Notes: a model not told the origin generated them from the sequence alone. 64,000 nucleotides of DNA from an uncultured Clostridia bacterium (GCA_944363395.1 CALVUC010000005.1:1-64000); one strand, 5' to 3'. Counted from the first letter of the stretch, positions 35,179 through 46,303 are shown. A program made the numbers and translations.

Positions 35179-36053
35179 ACGTTGCTCCTTTTTTGAGCCC
35201 GCTGCACGTCCGCAAGGAGCTGCGCGCGAAGCGCCTGCGCCGAGGGGAACTGCCGCACGGGGCGAAAATATTCCTGTGGATAGACGCGCACCGTCCTGCC
35301 GTAGAGGTCGCCCGTGAACCCGATGAGGAAAGCCTCCGCCTTCTTCTCCTCGACATGAAAGGTCGGGCGCGCGCCATAGTTGAGGATGCAGGGAAAGACG
35401 CCGAGGTCCGTCTCGGCGAACCCGCCGTAGACGCCCTCCCCGGGGAGCGCCTTTTCGGGCGGCGGCGCAAGGTTGACGGTGGGAAAGCCGAGAACGCTGC
35501 TCCCGACGTGCCTGCCGTGCTCCACCCTGCCTTCGAGAAAGTAGGGATGGACGAGGAGGGCGTTGAGCCCCTCCGTGTCCCCCGCGGCAAGTTTTGCTTT
35601 GAGCGACGTGGAGGAGATCTTCCTGCCGTCCGCCGTCAGGAGCGGCAGCGCCTCCACGGGGCAGGGCGCCAGCGAAGCGAGCAGCGCCGCGTCCCCCTTC
35701 GCGTCCCTTCCGAAGCGGAAGTCCTCGCCGCAAAGGATGACGCGCGGCGTACAGCGGGCAAGGAGCGCGGATGCAAACGCCTCCGCCTCCGTCTCACGCA
35801 GCGCGTCCGTGAAGCAAAAGCTAAACGCGCCCGCAGCGCCCGCCCGCGCAAAGACGGTGCGGCGCTCCGCAAGGGTAAAGAGTTCGCCGCCCGCCTTGCC
35901 GCCCGCGATGGTCGTGAGCACGGCGGGAAGCCCGAGCGATCTCGCCCGCTCCAGCAGCGTCGCGTGTCCGAGATGGATGCCGTCGAACCCGCCCATGAGG
36001 AGGGCGCACGGCTCCGAAAAGCGCCCGTCTCCGGGCGCAAGCATGGTCAGCAT
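35175..36053 (-). CDS. ribF: Bifunctional riboflavin kinase/FAD synthetase
   Basis: Makes FMN and FAD from riboflavin. 292 residues. The N-terminal adenylyltransferase domain has MGGFDGIHLGHATLL (HxGH) and KISSTSLKAKL (ISSTxxR/K). The C-terminal riboflavin kinase domain has GSSVLGFPTVNL with the Thr/Asn metal site, GVYGGFAE and the late DLYGRTVRVYP. It overlaps truB by seven bases, in the order conserved through Firmicutes. Confidence 0.94.
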   Translation of the reverse strand: MLTMLAPGDGRFSEPCALLMGGFDGIHLGHATLLERARSLGLPAVLTTIAGGKAGGELFTLAERRTVFARAGAAGAFSFCFTDALRETEAEAFASALLARCTPRVILCGEDFRFGRDAKGDAALLASLAPCPVEALPLLTADGRKISSTSLKAKLAAGDTEGLNALLVHPYFLEGRVEHGRHVGSSVLGFPTVNLAPPPEKALPGEGVYGGFAETDLGVFPCILNYGARPTFHVEEKKAEAFLIGFTGDLYGRTVRVYPQEYFRPVRQFPSAQALRAQLLADVQRAQKRSNV

Positions 36054-36880
36054 AATTTTTTCTCCGCACGCGCGACGCCGTCCTTCACGCGCGCAATGCC
36101 GTAGAATACGCCGTCACGGCGCAGTTTATACAGCCCGTCCGCACAGTCCGCGGCAACGCCGACGCCGTTGAAGATGCGCGCGTCCGTCTCGCCGAGTTCG
36201 GGAAAGGGCAGCACCGTTTCGGTCGGGATGAGGTACGTTTCCACGTTCTCGCGCGTGAGCGCGTCCGGGGCGACGGCGGCGTCTGCCGTAAACACACCGC
36301 TCGCCGTGCGCCGCAGATAGGACATATAGCCCTGCGTACCGAGCGCCGCCGCAAGATCCCTTGCGAGCGAGCGGATATACGTCCCCGCGCCGCAGACGAT
36401 CTCAAAGCCGTATTCGTCGGGCGCGGTCTGCCCCGTCAGGCGGAAGGAATACACCTTCACCCTGCGCGCCGCGAGCGTGAACTCCTCCCCGCCGCGCGCG
36501 AGCGCATAGCCGCGCCGCCCGCCGACGGAAACGGCGCTGTATTTGGGCGGGACCTGCTCGATCTCGCCCACAAAGCGCGCCAACGCAGCCTCGATATTTC
36601 CGCCGTCGGGGATATCGCCGCCGCGGACGATCTCCCCTTCGCGGTCAAGCGTGTCCGTCGTCGCGCCGAACACGAAACGCGCCTCATACGTCTTTCGTTT
36701 GGAGAGAAAATAATCAAAGAGGCGCGCGGCATTGCCGACGCCCACGGGCAGCACGCCGCAGGCGAGCGGATCGAGCGTCCCCATATGCCCGCAGGGCGTG
36801 CGCGTGAGCCACTTCACCCTGTTGACGACCGCCGCGGAGCTCATGCCCTCGGGCTTGTCGAGATTGAGAAACCCGGTCAT
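36047..36880 (-). CDS. truB: tRNA pseudouridine(55) synthase
   Basis: Makes pseudouridine 55 in the T loop of tRNA. 277 residues. The N-terminal NLDKPEGMSS and the catalytic loop HMGTLDPLACGVLPVGVG with the nucleophilic Asp are diagnostic. The GTYIRSLARDLAAAL segment and a C-terminal PUA-like part follow. Overlaps nrnA by four bases and ribF by seven. Confidence 0.95.
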   Translation of the reverse strand: MTGFLNLDKPEGMSSAAVVNRVKWLTRTPCGHMGTLDPLACGVLPVGVGNAARLFDYFLSKRKTYEARFVFGATTDTLDREGEIVRGGDIPDGGNIEAALARFVGEIEQVPPKYSAVSVGGRRGYALARGGEEFTLAARRVKVYSFRLTGQTAPDEYGFEIVCGAGTYIRSLARDLAAALGTQGYMSYLRRTASGVFTADAAVAPDALTRENVETYLIPTETVLPFPELGETDARIFNGVGVAADCADGLYKLRRDGVFYGIARVKDGVARAEKKLC

Positions 36881-37842
36881 TGCGGCAGCCGCTGCGACAC
36901 GGCATAGCGCATCCTGTCGTACGCCTCTTCAAAGTCGCCGAAGAACATACAGCCCGAGGCGAGGACGTGTCCCCCGCCGCCGAAGACGGCTGCGACCTCG
37001 TTGACGTTGACCGCCCCTTTGGAGCGGAAGGACGCCTTGTACTGCCCCTTTTTGACTTCCATCATGCAGACGCTCACTTCCACGCAGTCCACCGTGAGCG
37101 CAAAGTCGACGATGCCCTCGGTCGCGTCCTGCTTGAGGCCGTGCGCAAAGAGCATCTCCTGCGTGACGAGCGCCGTGGCAAGGCGGTCGTCCAGGTCGTA
37201 GCGCAGCGAGGAGATGACCTCGGCATACAGCTGCGAACGCGCCTTGGACTGCTTTTTGAAGATCTCATAGGTGATCGCCGCAACGTCCGCCCCCGCGTCC
37301 GCCGCATAGGCAGCCGCGCGGAAGGTATCGCCGTTGACGTCGCTGTGCGAAAACGCCCCCGAATCGGTGATCATTCCCATCATGAGATAGCTCCCGATCA
37401 GCGCGTCCGCTTCTACGCCCATGCGCTGCACGAGTTCGGCGATGTTCTCGCAGTTACTGGCGCGCGGGCGCACGAAATTATATTTGCAGAACCGCGTATT
37501 GGAGACGTGGTGATCGATGTTCACGGTCACCTTCTTCTTTGCGCCGCTCGCAAACGCCGCCTGCGCATAGCCGAGGCGCGCTTCATCGCTCGAATCAACG
37601 CAGATGTACGCCTGCGCGTCGAACGTGGGCGTCCTGACGATGGTATCCATCCCGGGAAGGCAGAAAAACCGCGCGGGGATCTCCCCCTCGTTGACGACTT
37701 CGCATCGGACGCCGCGCAAAAAAAGAGCGCGGGAGAGCGCCATCGCACTCCCGACGGCGTCGCCGTCGGGGCGCATATGCGTAAAGATCACCGCGCTTCG
37801 GATGGTTTTTAAGAGATCTGCGATCTCCTGCAAACTGTTCAC
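36877..37842 (-). CDS. nrnA: DHH-family oligoribonuclease/pAp phosphatase
   Basis: Degrades short RNAs (nanoRNA) to mononucleotides and dephosphorylates 3'-phosphoadenosine 5'-phosphate. 321 residues. DHH domain: THMRPDGDAVGSAMAL, the CVDSSDEARLG metal ligand, IDHHVSN, then a DHHA1 domain ending VAAVFGGGGHVLASG for substrate binding. Overlaps rbfA and truB by four bases; rbfA-nrnA-truB is the usual order. Confidence 0.94.
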   Translation of the reverse strand: MNSLQEIADLLKTIRSAVIFTHMRPDGDAVGSAMALSRALFLRGVRCEVVNEGEIPARFFCLPGMDTIVRTPTFDAQAYICVDSSDEARLGYAQAAFASGAKKKVTVNIDHHVSNTRFCKYNFVRPRASNCENIAELVQRMGVEADALIGSYLMMGMITDSGAFSHSDVNGDTFRAAAYAADAGADVAAITYEIFKKQSKARSQLYAEVISSLRYDLDDRLATALVTQEMLFAHGLKQDATEGIVDFALTVDCVEVSVCMMEVKKGQYKASFRSKGAVNVNEVAAVFGGGGHVLASGCMFFGDFEEAYDRMRYAVSQRLPQ

Positions 37843-38213
37843 TGTTCGTCCTCTTTATCTTCGTCCTTGTGGAGCGAGGCGAACAACTCGTCCATGTGGG
37901 AGCCGTACGCCATGCTCTTGTCCTCTAAGAAGGTGATCGCCGGCACCGTGCGCATCCGCATGACCTTGGAAAGCTCATGCCGCACCAGCCCCGCGTTCGC
38001 GCGCAGGACGGCGAGCGACGTCTTCTTCTCCTCATCGCTCGCGGCATAGATGCTCACATACACCTTCGCCGTCTTGAAATCGGGCGCGGCGTCCACCTCG
38101 GTCACGCTGATGAGCCCCTTTAACGCGGGCTCGCGGTTTTTGAGTTCGCCCGAGATGATCGCGGCGATCTCGCGCTGCAATTCTCCGTCCACACGGTCGG
38201 TACGTCTTGTCAT
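37839..38213 (-). CDS. rbfA: 30S ribosome-binding factor A
   Basis: Assembly factor for the 30S subunit, binding near the 5' end of 16S rRNA. 124 residues with the single KH-like domain; N-terminal RTDRVDGELQREIAAIISGE and the AKVYVSIYA strand are typical, followed by HELSKVMRMRTVPAITF. The acidic C-terminal tail (KDEDKEDEQ) is disordered. The 100-base gap to infB holds a short hairpin, so its level may be set apart from infB. Confidence 0.94.
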   Translation of the reverse strand: MTRRTDRVDGELQREIAAIISGELKNREPALKGLISVTEVDAAPDFKTAKVYVSIYAASDEEKKTSLAVLRANAGLVRHELSKVMRMRTVPAITFLEDKSMAYGSHMDELFASLHKDEDKEDEQ

Positions 38214-38284
38214 ATCAAAACTCCTGTGTCCGCGCCCGCGCCTTTGCAGAGGACGCGGCGCTCCTTCGGGAATGTCCCCGGTCC

Positions 38285-38301
38285 CCCGCGGCGTCCGCGG
38301 G
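38285..38301. repeat. Short GC-rich hairpin between infB and rbfA
   Basis: Arms CCCGCGG (38285-38291) and CCGCGGG (38295-38301) with a 3-base loop, in the only sizeable gap of this part of the operon. No T run, so it more likely affects mRNA stability than termination. Confidence 0.45.
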
Positions 38302-38313
38302 AAATACGCCCGT

Positions 38314-40893
38314 TCAGTTCTTGATCTCTTCGATCATATAGCACTCGATATAGTCGCCGACCCTGATCTCGTTGAAGTTTTCGATCGCGCAGCCGCATTC
38401 GAGACCGGCGGCAACTTCCTTGACGTCGTCCTTATAGTGCTTGAGCTGCTTGACGTTGCCTTCGACGATCATGACGTCGCTGCGGTAAATGCGCAGCTTG
38501 CCGCCGCGGACGAGCCGCCCTTCCGTGACGAGACAGCCCGCGACCGTGCCGACGCCCGTGATATTGAAGGTCTGGCGCACTTCCGCCTTGCCCATATACA
38601 CTTCCTTGTACTTGGGCGAGAGCATCCCCTTGAGCGCCGCTTCCATGTCGTCGAGAAGCTCGTAGATGATGCGGTACATCCTGACGTCGACGTGGCTGCG
38701 CTCGGCAAGCGTCTTTGCCTTGCTGTCGGGACGCACGTTAAAGCCGATGATGATCGCGTTGGCGGAATCGGCGAGCGAAACGTCGCTCTCGGTGATCGCG
38801 CCCGCCGCGGCATGGATGACCTTGACGCGCACTTCCTCGTTGGAGAGCTTTTCGAGCGATGCCTTGACCGCCTCCACCGAGCCCTGCACGTCCGCCTTGA
38901 CGATGACCTTGAGGTCTTTCAGGCTTCCCTCGTCCACCTGGCGGAAGATATCGTCCAGCGAGACCTTGGTCGTCTCGTGGATCATGGATTCGCGCTGCTT
39001 GTTCCTGCGCTCCTCCTGCACCTGCTTCATGAGGCTCGCTTCGACGGCGAAGATGGCGTCGCCCGCGTTGGGGACGTCCTCCAGCCCGAGCACGGAGACG
39101 GCGGTCGAAGGACCCGCCTCCTTGACCGTGCGGCCCTTGTCGTCGATCATGGCGCGCACCTTGCCGACCGTCGTGCCCGAGACGAGGTTGTCGCCCGTGC
39201 GCAGCGTACCGTTCTGGACGAGCACGCTCGCCATGGGACCCTTCCCCTTGTCGAGTTTGGCTTCGATGACGACGCCCTTCGCCCTCCGCGTGGGATCGGC
39301 TTTGAGTTCCGCCATCTCTGCGACGAGGTCGATGTCCTCGAGCAGCTTATCGATGCCCATGCCCGTCTTGGCGGAGATGGGCTCGACGATGACGTCGCCG
39401 CCCCACTCCTCCGGCACGAGATCGTACTTCATGAGTTCCTGCTTGACGCGGTCGGGATCGACGTGCGGTTTATCCATCTTGTTCATCGCGACGATAATGG
39501 GAACGCCCGCCGCCTTGGCGTGGTCGATCGCCTCCACCGTCTGCGGCATGATGCCGTCGTCCGCGGCAACGACGAGTACGACGATATCCGTGACCTGCGC
39601 GCCGCGCGCACGCATCGCCGTGAACGCCGCGTGACCGGGCGTATCGATAAAGGTGATCTTCTTTCCCTCGCCGAAAGTCACGGTATAAGCGCCGATGCTC
39701 TGCGTGATGCCGCCCGCCTCGCCCTCGGTGACGTTGGTCTTGCGGATGGCGTCGAGCAGCGACGTCTTGCCGTGGTCGACATGTCCCATGACGGTGACGA
39801 CGGGCGCGCGCGCAACGAGATTGCCGCCGTCGCCCTCGCCGTGGAGTTTGAGAAGGGCGTCCTCCGCCGTCTCCGCAGGCTTATATTCGAGGTCGATGCC
39901 CAGCTCCAGCGCGATAAACGCCGCGTTGTCGTAGTCCACCGACTCATTGACCGTCTTCATGATGCCCTCTTTGAAAAGGCGCTTGGTGATCTCCACCGCC
40001 GAAATACCCAGCTTTTCGGAGAGCACTTTGATGGGGATCTCCTTGCTCGTGACGACGGCGTGGTCGATCTTGATGGTCTGCGTCTCCTTCCTCGCCGCCT
40101 TCTTGCCGAAGCGCGCCTTCCTGTAGCCGCTCTTGTCCTCGTCAAAGTCGCCGATGGAAGCGCCCTGTCTGCGCTGAAGGTCGCGCTTGTTGACGACGCG
40201 GCGCTGCTCGACGTACGTCTTTTCAAACTTTTTGGCAGGCTCGCGGCGGGGCGCGGCGGGCGCGGGAGCGGGCGCCGCGGGACGGGGCGCGCCGGGACGG
40301 ACGCCCGGTCTTGCCGCGCCTGTCTGCGGGCGCGTTCCCGTCTGCGGACGGGGCGCGCCGGGACGCGCCGCACCCGTCTGCGGTCTGTTTTGCTGATACG
40401 GAGGACGCGCCCCGCGCGGATCTGCCGCGGGACGGTAGGTGGGACGATCGGTCTTGGGCTGCGCGGGACGCTGCGCGCCCTGCCCCGCATTGGGACGGGG
40501 CGAAGGCTCCCTCTTTGCGGGCGCGGGCTTTGCCTCCTCTGCAGCGGGCGAGGCGGGCGCGCGGACGGGCTGCGGCTCGGGCGCAGGCGCCTTGCGTGCA
40601 GCTTCCGCCGCGGCAGCCTCCTCCGCCTTCTGCCGTTCGGCGGCGGCAGCCGCCTCCTCCGCTTCCTGACGGGCGCGCTCGGCTTCCGCCGCGGCGCGCG
40701 CCGCGGCAGCCTCCTCTTCCTTTTTGCGCGCGTCCTCTTCGGCGCGGCGCGCCGCGGCGGCGGCTTCCATCTCCGAGAGCTTCTTCAGAAGTTCGGAGAG
40801 CTGTTTCTCCCCCGCCGCGATGGATCTTTGCAGAGCCGACGTCTTCTCGTCCTTCAAGACGGCGCTCAGCTTTTCAATGTTTTCGTATGACAT
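38314..40893 (-). CDS. infB: Translation initiation factor IF-2
   Basis: GTPase that brings fMet-tRNA to the 30S subunit. 859 residues. Residues 1-75 are a charged Ala/Glu/Lys coiled-coil; about 75-240 are a low-complexity Pro/Arg/Ala/Gln linker with short repeats of [10 protein letters not shown] type. Then come the IF2_N helix bundle and the G domain: [17 protein letters not shown] (G1), GGITQSIGA (G2), DTPGHAAF (G3) and NKMDKP (G4). Domains II-IV follow, ending in the [15 protein letters not shown] segment. GC-rich linker DNA explains the long antisense open frame here. Confidence 0.97.
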   Translation of the reverse strand: MSYENIEKLSAVLKDEKTSALQRSIAAGEKQLSELLKKLSEMEAAAAARRAEEDARKKEEEAAAARAAAEAERARQEAEEAAAAAERQKAEEAAAAEAARKAPAPEPQPVRAPASPAAEEAKPAPAKREPSPRPNAGQGAQRPAQPKTDRPTYRPAADPRGARPPYQQNRPQTGAARPGAPRPQTGTRPQTGAARPGVRPGAPRPAAPAPAPAAPRREPAKKFEKTYVEQRRVVNKRDLQRRQGASIGDFDEDKSGYRKARFGKKAARKETQTIKIDHAVVTSKEIPIKVLSEKLGISAVEITKRLFKEGIMKTVNESVDYDNAAFIALELGIDLEYKPAETAEDALLKLHGEGDGGNLVARAPVVTVMGHVDHGKTSLLDAIRKTNVTEGEAGGITQSIGAYTVTFGEGKKITFIDTPGHAAFTAMRARGAQVTDIVVLVVAADDGIMPQTVEAIDHAKAAGVPIIVAMNKMDKPHVDPDRVKQELMKYDLVPEEWGGDVIVEPISAKTGMGIDKLLEDIDLVAEMAELKADPTRRAKGVVIEAKLDKGKGPMASVLVQNGTLRTGDNLVSGTTVGKVRAMIDDKGRTVKEAGPSTAVSVLGLEDVPNAGDAIFAVEASLMKQVQEERRNKQRESMIHETTKVSLDDIFRQVDEGSLKDLKVIVKADVQGSVEAVKASLEKLSNEEVRVKVIHAAAGAITESDVSLADSANAIIIGFNVRPDSKAKTLAERSHVDVRMYRIIYELLDDMEAALKGMLSPKYKEVYMGKAEVRQTFNITGVGTVAGCLVTEGRLVRGGKLRIYRSDVMIVEGNVKQLKHYKDDVKEVAAGLECGCAIENFNEIRVGDYIECYMIEEIKN

Positions 40894-40941
40894 ATCTCCT
40901 CCGAATAGCGCGGGCAGCCCCCGCAGTCCCGATTCTCTTTC

Positions 40942-41229
40942 TTATGCCCCGCATTCCTTTGCGATCGCCGCGGCAAGGTGTTCCTCCTGCACGGCGGCGA
41001 GTTTGCACGCCTCCTTGTGGACGAGGGATGCAAGATCCTCCGCCCAAACGACGGGACAGGCAAATCGATCGGCAAGTTTTGCGATCTCTTTTTTGGTGTT
41101 TTCGGAAGCCGAAGGGTCGGCGACCAGCAGGTATACCCTGCCGCGCACCGCCTTTGCGGCATTGACGCCCCGCGTCAGTTTCCCCGCGCGCCTGCAAAAA
41201 TTGAGGTATGTTCCCAGCTTACTTTGCAC
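40942..41229 (-). CDS. Ribosomal protein L7Ae family RNA-binding protein (YlxQ-like)
   Basis: 95-residue L7Ae/L30e/S12e fold protein. Sequence GTYLNFCRRAGKLTRGVNAAK followed by VYLLVADPSASENTKKEI matches YlxQ, which binds kink-turn RNA. It lies between rnpM and infB, the conserved nusA operon position. Its start overlaps rnpM by 11 bases. Confidence 0.92.
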   Translation of the reverse strand: MQSKLGTYLNFCRRAGKLTRGVNAAKAVRGRVYLLVADPSASENTKKEIAKLADRFACPVVWAEDLASLVHKEACKLAAVQEEHLAAAIAKECGA

Positions 41230-41491
41230 GCAGGAACTCCTCCTCGATCGCCTGGTATACGCTCTCGTCCACTTCCTGCGAGAACGCCTTGTGCAGCAGG
41301 CGGTACTTCCTCAGTTTTTTGATGCACGCCTCGCTGTTGCAGATATAGGCGCCGCGTCCAGGGAGCTTTCCCGAAAAATCGAGAGCGATCGCGCCCTCCG
41401 CGCTGCGCACGATACGCAGCATCTCCCGCTTGGGTTTTTCCTCGCGGCAGGCGATGCAGGTGCGCATGGGGATCTTCTTCTCTTTGGGCAT
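41219..41491 (-). CDS. rnpM: RNase P modulator RnpM (YlxR, DUF448)
   Basis: 90-residue DUF448 protein. Zinc-less ribbon-like fold with MRTCIACREEKPKREMLRIVR and the GRGAYIC motif followed by a lysine-rich helix. YlxR of B. subtilis binds RNase P RNA and modulates its activity. The start ATG 41491 directly abuts the nusA stop. Position after nusA is invariant in Firmicutes. Confidence 0.93.
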   Translation of the reverse strand: MPKEKKIPMRTCIACREEKPKREMLRIVRSAEGAIALDFSGKLPGRGAYICNSEACIKKLRKYRLLHKAFSQEVDESVYQAIEEEFLRAK

Positions 41492-42574
41492 TTACGCCTC
41501 CGTTTCCTCGGCGGGCGCTTCGAGATTGAGTTTTGCCGCAGCCGACTCGCTCTTGACGTCGATCTTCCAGCCCGTGAGACGGGCGGCGAGGCGGGCGTTC
41601 TGCCCGTCCCTGCCGATGGCGAGCGAGAGTTTGTCGTCCGGAACGACCGCGACGGCGGACTTTTCGCCCATCTGCGTGACGGAGAGCACGGTCGCGGGAG
41701 AGAGCGCCTTGGCGATGAACTCCAGGGGATTTTCGCTCCACAAAATAATGTCGATCTTCTCGCCGCCGAGTTCGGCGACGACCGCGTTGACGCGCGCGCC
41801 CTTGTTGCCGACGCAGGCGCCGACGGCGTCGATGCGCGCATCCTCGGACATGATCGCCATCTTGGTGCGGTGTCCCGGCTCGCGGGAGATGCCCTTGACG
41901 ATGACCGTACCCGCCTTGATCTCGGGGACTTCCTCTTCAAAGAGGCGCTTGACGAGCCCGGGCGCGGCGCGGGTGACGAGCACCTGCGCGTTCCTGCCGC
42001 CGCTCTTGACGCGCTTGACGTACACTTTGATCTTGTCGCCGACGTTGTACTTTTCGCCCGGGACCTGATCCTGCGGGAGCATGAGCCCCTCGATCTGCCC
42101 CTTGCCGAGTTCGATGTACACGTTCCTCGCGTCCACTTTGCGCACGAGCCCGCTCATGAGTTCGCCCTCCTTGTCGGAGAACTCGGAGAGCGTGTTGTCG
42201 CGTTCCGTCTCGTGGATCTTCTGCAAAATGACCTGCTTTGCGGTCTGCGCCGCGATGCGCGAAAAGTCCTTGGGCGCAAATTCGTCGCGGAGGACGTCGC
42301 CCACCTTGGCGCTCTTTTTGAGTTCCTGCGCCTCTTCGAGGGAGATCTCCCCTTCACCGGGCTCCTCCGCGTCGGTCACGGTACGCGTAAAATAGCAGCG
42401 GATGGTACCCTTTTCGGGATCGAGCTTGACCTCCACCCTTCCCGCCTCGCCGTCGAACTGCTTTTTATAGGCGGAGACGAGCGCCGTTTCGAGCGCTTCG
42501 ATAAAGGTATCCTCGCTGATCCCCTTTTCGCGTTCCAGATCGGCAAGCGCCGCAAAGAAATCTTTATTGACCAT
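41492..42574 (-). CDS. nusA: Transcription termination/antitermination factor NusA
   Basis: RNA polymerase-associated elongation factor. 360 residues: N-terminal RNAP-binding domain, S1 domain (GLVRKVDARNVYIELG), then two KH domains with GISREPGHRTKMAI and VVAELGGEKIDIILW. A short acidic C-terminus ends in EETEA; there are no enterobacterial acidic repeats, as in other Firmicutes. It follows rimP after 41 bases. In other bacteria it regulates its own operon; see the structured leader at 43072-43176. Confidence 0.96.
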   Translation of the reverse strand: MVNKDFFAALADLEREKGISEDTFIEALETALVSAYKKQFDGEAGRVEVKLDPEKGTIRCYFTRTVTDAEEPGEGEISLEEAQELKKSAKVGDVLRDEFAPKDFSRIAAQTAKQVILQKIHETERDNTLSEFSDKEGELMSGLVRKVDARNVYIELGKGQIEGLMLPQDQVPGEKYNVGDKIKVYVKRVKSGGRNAQVLVTRAAPGLVKRLFEEEVPEIKAGTVIVKGISREPGHRTKMAIMSEDARIDAVGACVGNKGARVNAVVAELGGEKIDIILWSENPLEFIAKALSPATVLSVTQMGEKSAVAVVPDDKLSLAIGRDGQNARLAARLTGWKIDVKSESAAAKLNLEAPAEETEA

Positions 42575-42615
42575 GATCCTTTCCTTCCTGTTGATAGATT
42601 GACCGCCGAACGGCG

Positions 42616-43071
42616 TTATACTTCGATGAGCAGACAGACCTTGGAAGTCTTGTCAAAGGGAATGCGCCGCTCGCCCTTCTCCGTTTGCAGGACGATGACG
42701 CCGTCATCCAGGGAGACGAGCGTCCCCTCGTAGTACTTCGCGCCCTCGAAGGGAGCGTAGAGATGCACCTCGATCTTCTCCCCCGCGTGGCGCGCAAAGT
42801 CGCGCTCCGTCCTGAAAGGACGGTCGAGCCCGGGCGAGGAGCAGTTGAGCGTGTACGCCGCGCCGAAGGTCGGATCGAGCTCGTCGAGCGCCGCGTCCGC
42901 CGCGTGGTGGAACGCCTCGCACAGATCGAGGTCCACGCCGCCCGGCGCGTCGATATAGAGGGTGAGCGAGCGCTCGCGGTTGTTCCAGACCGCCTCCAGA
43001 AGTTCCGCGCCGACCGAGGCGGCGACGGGCGCGAGATATTCTTCGATCTCCCGCATGGGTTTGATATTCAA
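42616..43071 (-). CDS. rimP: Ribosome maturation factor RimP
   Basis: 151 residues; helps assemble the 30S subunit. The N-terminal VAASVGAELLEAVW and DAPGGVDLDLCEAFHH segments and the C-terminal SH3-like domain (DDGVIVLQTEKG) match the family. The start is TTG at 43071, chosen because AAGGAGG lies seven bases upstream; the next ATG (43056) is too far from it. First gene of the nusA-infB operon. A TTG start would lower its translation relative to nusA. Confidence 0.93.
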   Translation of the reverse strand: MNIKPMREIEEYLAPVAASVGAELLEAVWNNRERSLTLYIDAPGGVDLDLCEAFHHAADAALDELDPTFGAAYTLNCSSPGLDRPFRTERDFARHAGEKIEVHLYAPFEGAKYYEGTLVSLDDGVIVLQTEKGERRIPFDKTSKVCLLIEV

Positions 43072-43094
43072 TGCGCGACCTCCTTATGCACTGC

Positions 43095-43142
43095 GGAGAA
43101 AATTCTCCTCATACAAAGAATGAGAGCGGGAACCCGCTCTCA
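43095..43142 (-). promoter_or_regulatory. Structured leader of the rimP-nusA-infB mRNA
   Basis: The leader of about 90 bases contains a perfect 10-bp hairpin TGAGAGCGGG / CCCGCTCTCA (43121-43142) with a 2-base loop, and a 14-bp palindrome GGAGAAAATTCTCC (43095-43108). The latter also contains a decoy GGAG upstream of the real ribosome site. This could allow regulation of the operon by its products. Confidence 0.5.
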
Positions 43143-43170
43143 ATCCAAAGTTCAGATTAAGATCTTCCTT

Positions 43171-43199
43171 AGTTTACCACGTTTGCACAAAAAATGCAA
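43171..43199 (-). promoter_or_regulatory. Promoter of the rimP-nusA-infB operon
   Basis: Minus-strand -35 TTGCAT (43194-43199), 17-base spacer, extended -10 TGG-TAAACT (43171-43176). Confidence 0.65.
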
Positions 43200-43229
43200 G
43201 CATTTGCCGCGACAATTTTGCAAAAAAGC

Positions 43230-44730
43230 TCATGTAAAGTCCTTGTCCATCCGCACGAGTTCCAAAAAGATCTTTGCCGTGACGAAGGCGTCGTCAAAGG
43301 CGCGGTGATGGTTGAAGGTGAACCCGAAGAAGTCCGCGACGTTGTTGAGCTTGTTGTGCGTGAGGTGAAGGAGCCGCTGCGACATGGCGACGGTATCGTA
43401 CTGCCGCTGATCGAAGGCAAAGCCCTCTTTCTCGCCGTAATAGCGGATGAACTTGCCGTCAAACCCGATGTTGTGCGCGACGAGCGAGCATCCCGCCGTG
43501 AACTTGTAAAAATCAGCGATGACGTCCCCGATCTCGGGCGCGCCGACGAGCATTTCGTCGCGGATGCCCGTGAGCCCCACGATCTCGTCGGAGAGCCGCA
43601 CGGGGCAGGCGACGAAGGTGGAGAATTTTTCCGCGATGCGCCCCTCTTTGATCTTGACCGCGCCCACTTCGATGATGCGGTCGATCGTCCCCGACGCCGC
43701 GGACGTGTTGAGACCCGTCGTCTCCAGGTCGAACACGACGAATTCGCGCCGCGCAAAACCTTCGGGCAGCGGCGCGCCCCCGAACAACGAGCCCTGCACA
43801 TGATCCTGCACGGGCGAGGGAAACACGGCGCGGTACTGCGCGGGAACGGGGCGCGAAGGGCGCTGCTCCGGAACGAACCCCGAGGGCGGATGCCCCTTGT
43901 CGACGTGCTTGGCGCGGAAGGAGAGCGAGCCGTTGAAGAGTTCGTTGTCCCCCGTGAGGCAAACGCCGTCCCCCTGCACGATCGCGCGCACCTTCTCCAC
44001 GGTCGCCTTCTTGGAAAAGTAGGAACAGCGCAGCTGCCCCGTGCCGTCCGTCACGCTGATGGAAAAATAGGGCTTTCCCGCCTTGGTCGCGCGCTCCTCG
44101 ATATAGGAGACCGTCCCGCAGACGGTGACGTTCGCGATCTCCTTTTCAAGGTCGGCGATATAGATCGCCTGCGAAGGCTTGGCGCCGTCGACGGGTTCGT
44201 ACCCCTCGACGGGGAAAAAGCGCGGCGCGCTCACAAATTCCGCTTCGGGCGGCGCCTCCTGCTCGATCTCCCCGCGCGCCCTGTCCTCAAAGCGCACTTC
44301 GCCGAACCAACTCCCGCAAAAGCGCCGCGACAGCTCCTCGCTGACCGCATCGAGGACGCCGTCCCCCGTCATGCGGTCGCGCTCCAGTTCGCCGACGGTG
44401 ATAAAAAACCTGCCGCCCGCGCCGTCGACGGCGACGGCGATATCCTCCGGATCGACGAACGCCGCGATGCCGGGAAAGCGCGTCTTTAAGATATCCGCAA
44501 CGGCGCGCCGCACGCCCGCCTCGTCGGGGACCGATTTGAGCACGCCGACCTCGGCGGTGAACCCTTCGGGGACGTATTTCTGCGAGACGCCGCGCGCATA
44601 GGCGATGTCCTCGGGCGAATAGGTGAGGTCGGTGACGAGAAAGAACTTCGCTTCCCCGCCTCTGACTTCGATCTTGCGCAGCACGGCGCGCACGAGCCCG
44701 GGGCTCTTTCTGATCTCTTCCAGATACTGT

Positions 44731-44741
<11 letters not shown>
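43230..44741 (-). CDS. PolC-derived OB-fold plus 3'-5' exonuclease protein without polymerase
   Basis: 503-residue protein at the polC locus. Residues 1-170 resemble the PolC N-terminal domain; 204-280 form the OB fold (NVTVCGTVSYIEE, then SISVTDGTGQL); 281-332 are a linker; 333-503 are a DEDDh exonuclease. Catalytic residues are all present: Asp338/Glu340 in FDLETTGLN, Asp428 in AHNIGFD and His479/Asp484 in HRAFDD. The PHP domain that normally flanks the exonuclease and the whole C-family polymerase domain are absent. The stop is clean and followed by the next operon's promoter. It overlaps ispG by 11 bases. It may be a proofreading or repair exonuclease; activity is predicted only. Confidence 0.85.
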
Positions 44742-45767
<1,026 letters not shown>

Positions 45768-45771
<4 letters not shown>

Positions 45772-46262
45772 TTGTTCTTTCCCTCGCCCGCCGCCTGTTC
45801 TTCGGCATTCTTACGCTCCATCATCTGCTGCAGCTCCGCCATGAAGGAGGAGATGTCCTTGAAGGAGCGGTACACCGAGGCGTAGCGCACATAGGCGACC
45901 TCGTCCAGTTCTTTGAGCCCCTCCATGACCATCTCGCCGATCGCCTTGGAAGAGACCTCCTGCTCCATCGAATTGTAGATCTTTTTGGCGACCGATTCGG
46001 CGAGCGCATCGATCTTTTCGATGGGGACGGGGCGCTTTTCGCACGCCTTGATGATGCCGCGTTTGATCTTGCCCAGATCGAACGCCTGCCGCGTCCCGTC
46101 GCTCTTGACGACGAGGATGGGCGCGACCTCGATGGTCTCGTACGTCGTGAACCGCCTGCCGCAGCCCATGCACTCGCGGCGGCGGCGGATGGTCCGCTCG
46201 TCGTCCGCCGAGCGCGAATCGATGACTTTACTTTCCGTACAATTACAATACAAGCAGCGCAT
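45768..46262 (-). CDS. nrdR: Transcriptional repressor NrdR
   Basis: 164-residue zinc-ribbon plus ATP-cone regulator of ribonucleotide reductase genes. Zinc ligands are Cys3 and Cys6, and the later CMGCGRRF pair. The ATP-cone begins near VVKSDGTRQAFDLGKIKRGI and senses dATP/ATP. It is transcribed from a good promoter with ispG and the PolC-like gene downstream. No nrd genes are in the window. Confidence 0.95.
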
Positions 46263-46303
46263 ATACTCCTCCGAAGGGCATATCTTGTGGAACGATTTGT
46301 ATG

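Noticed and set aside
40290..40400. Tandem DNA repeat as a mobile or structural element
   Set aside because: The repeats encode the Pro/Arg/Ala linker of IF-2 and are explained by low-complexity protein sequence.
43072..43229. Remnant of the missing polC polymerase domain in the gap before rimP
   Set aside because: The 158 bases hold a promoter, a hairpin and a leader. I see no frame resembling PolC motifs.
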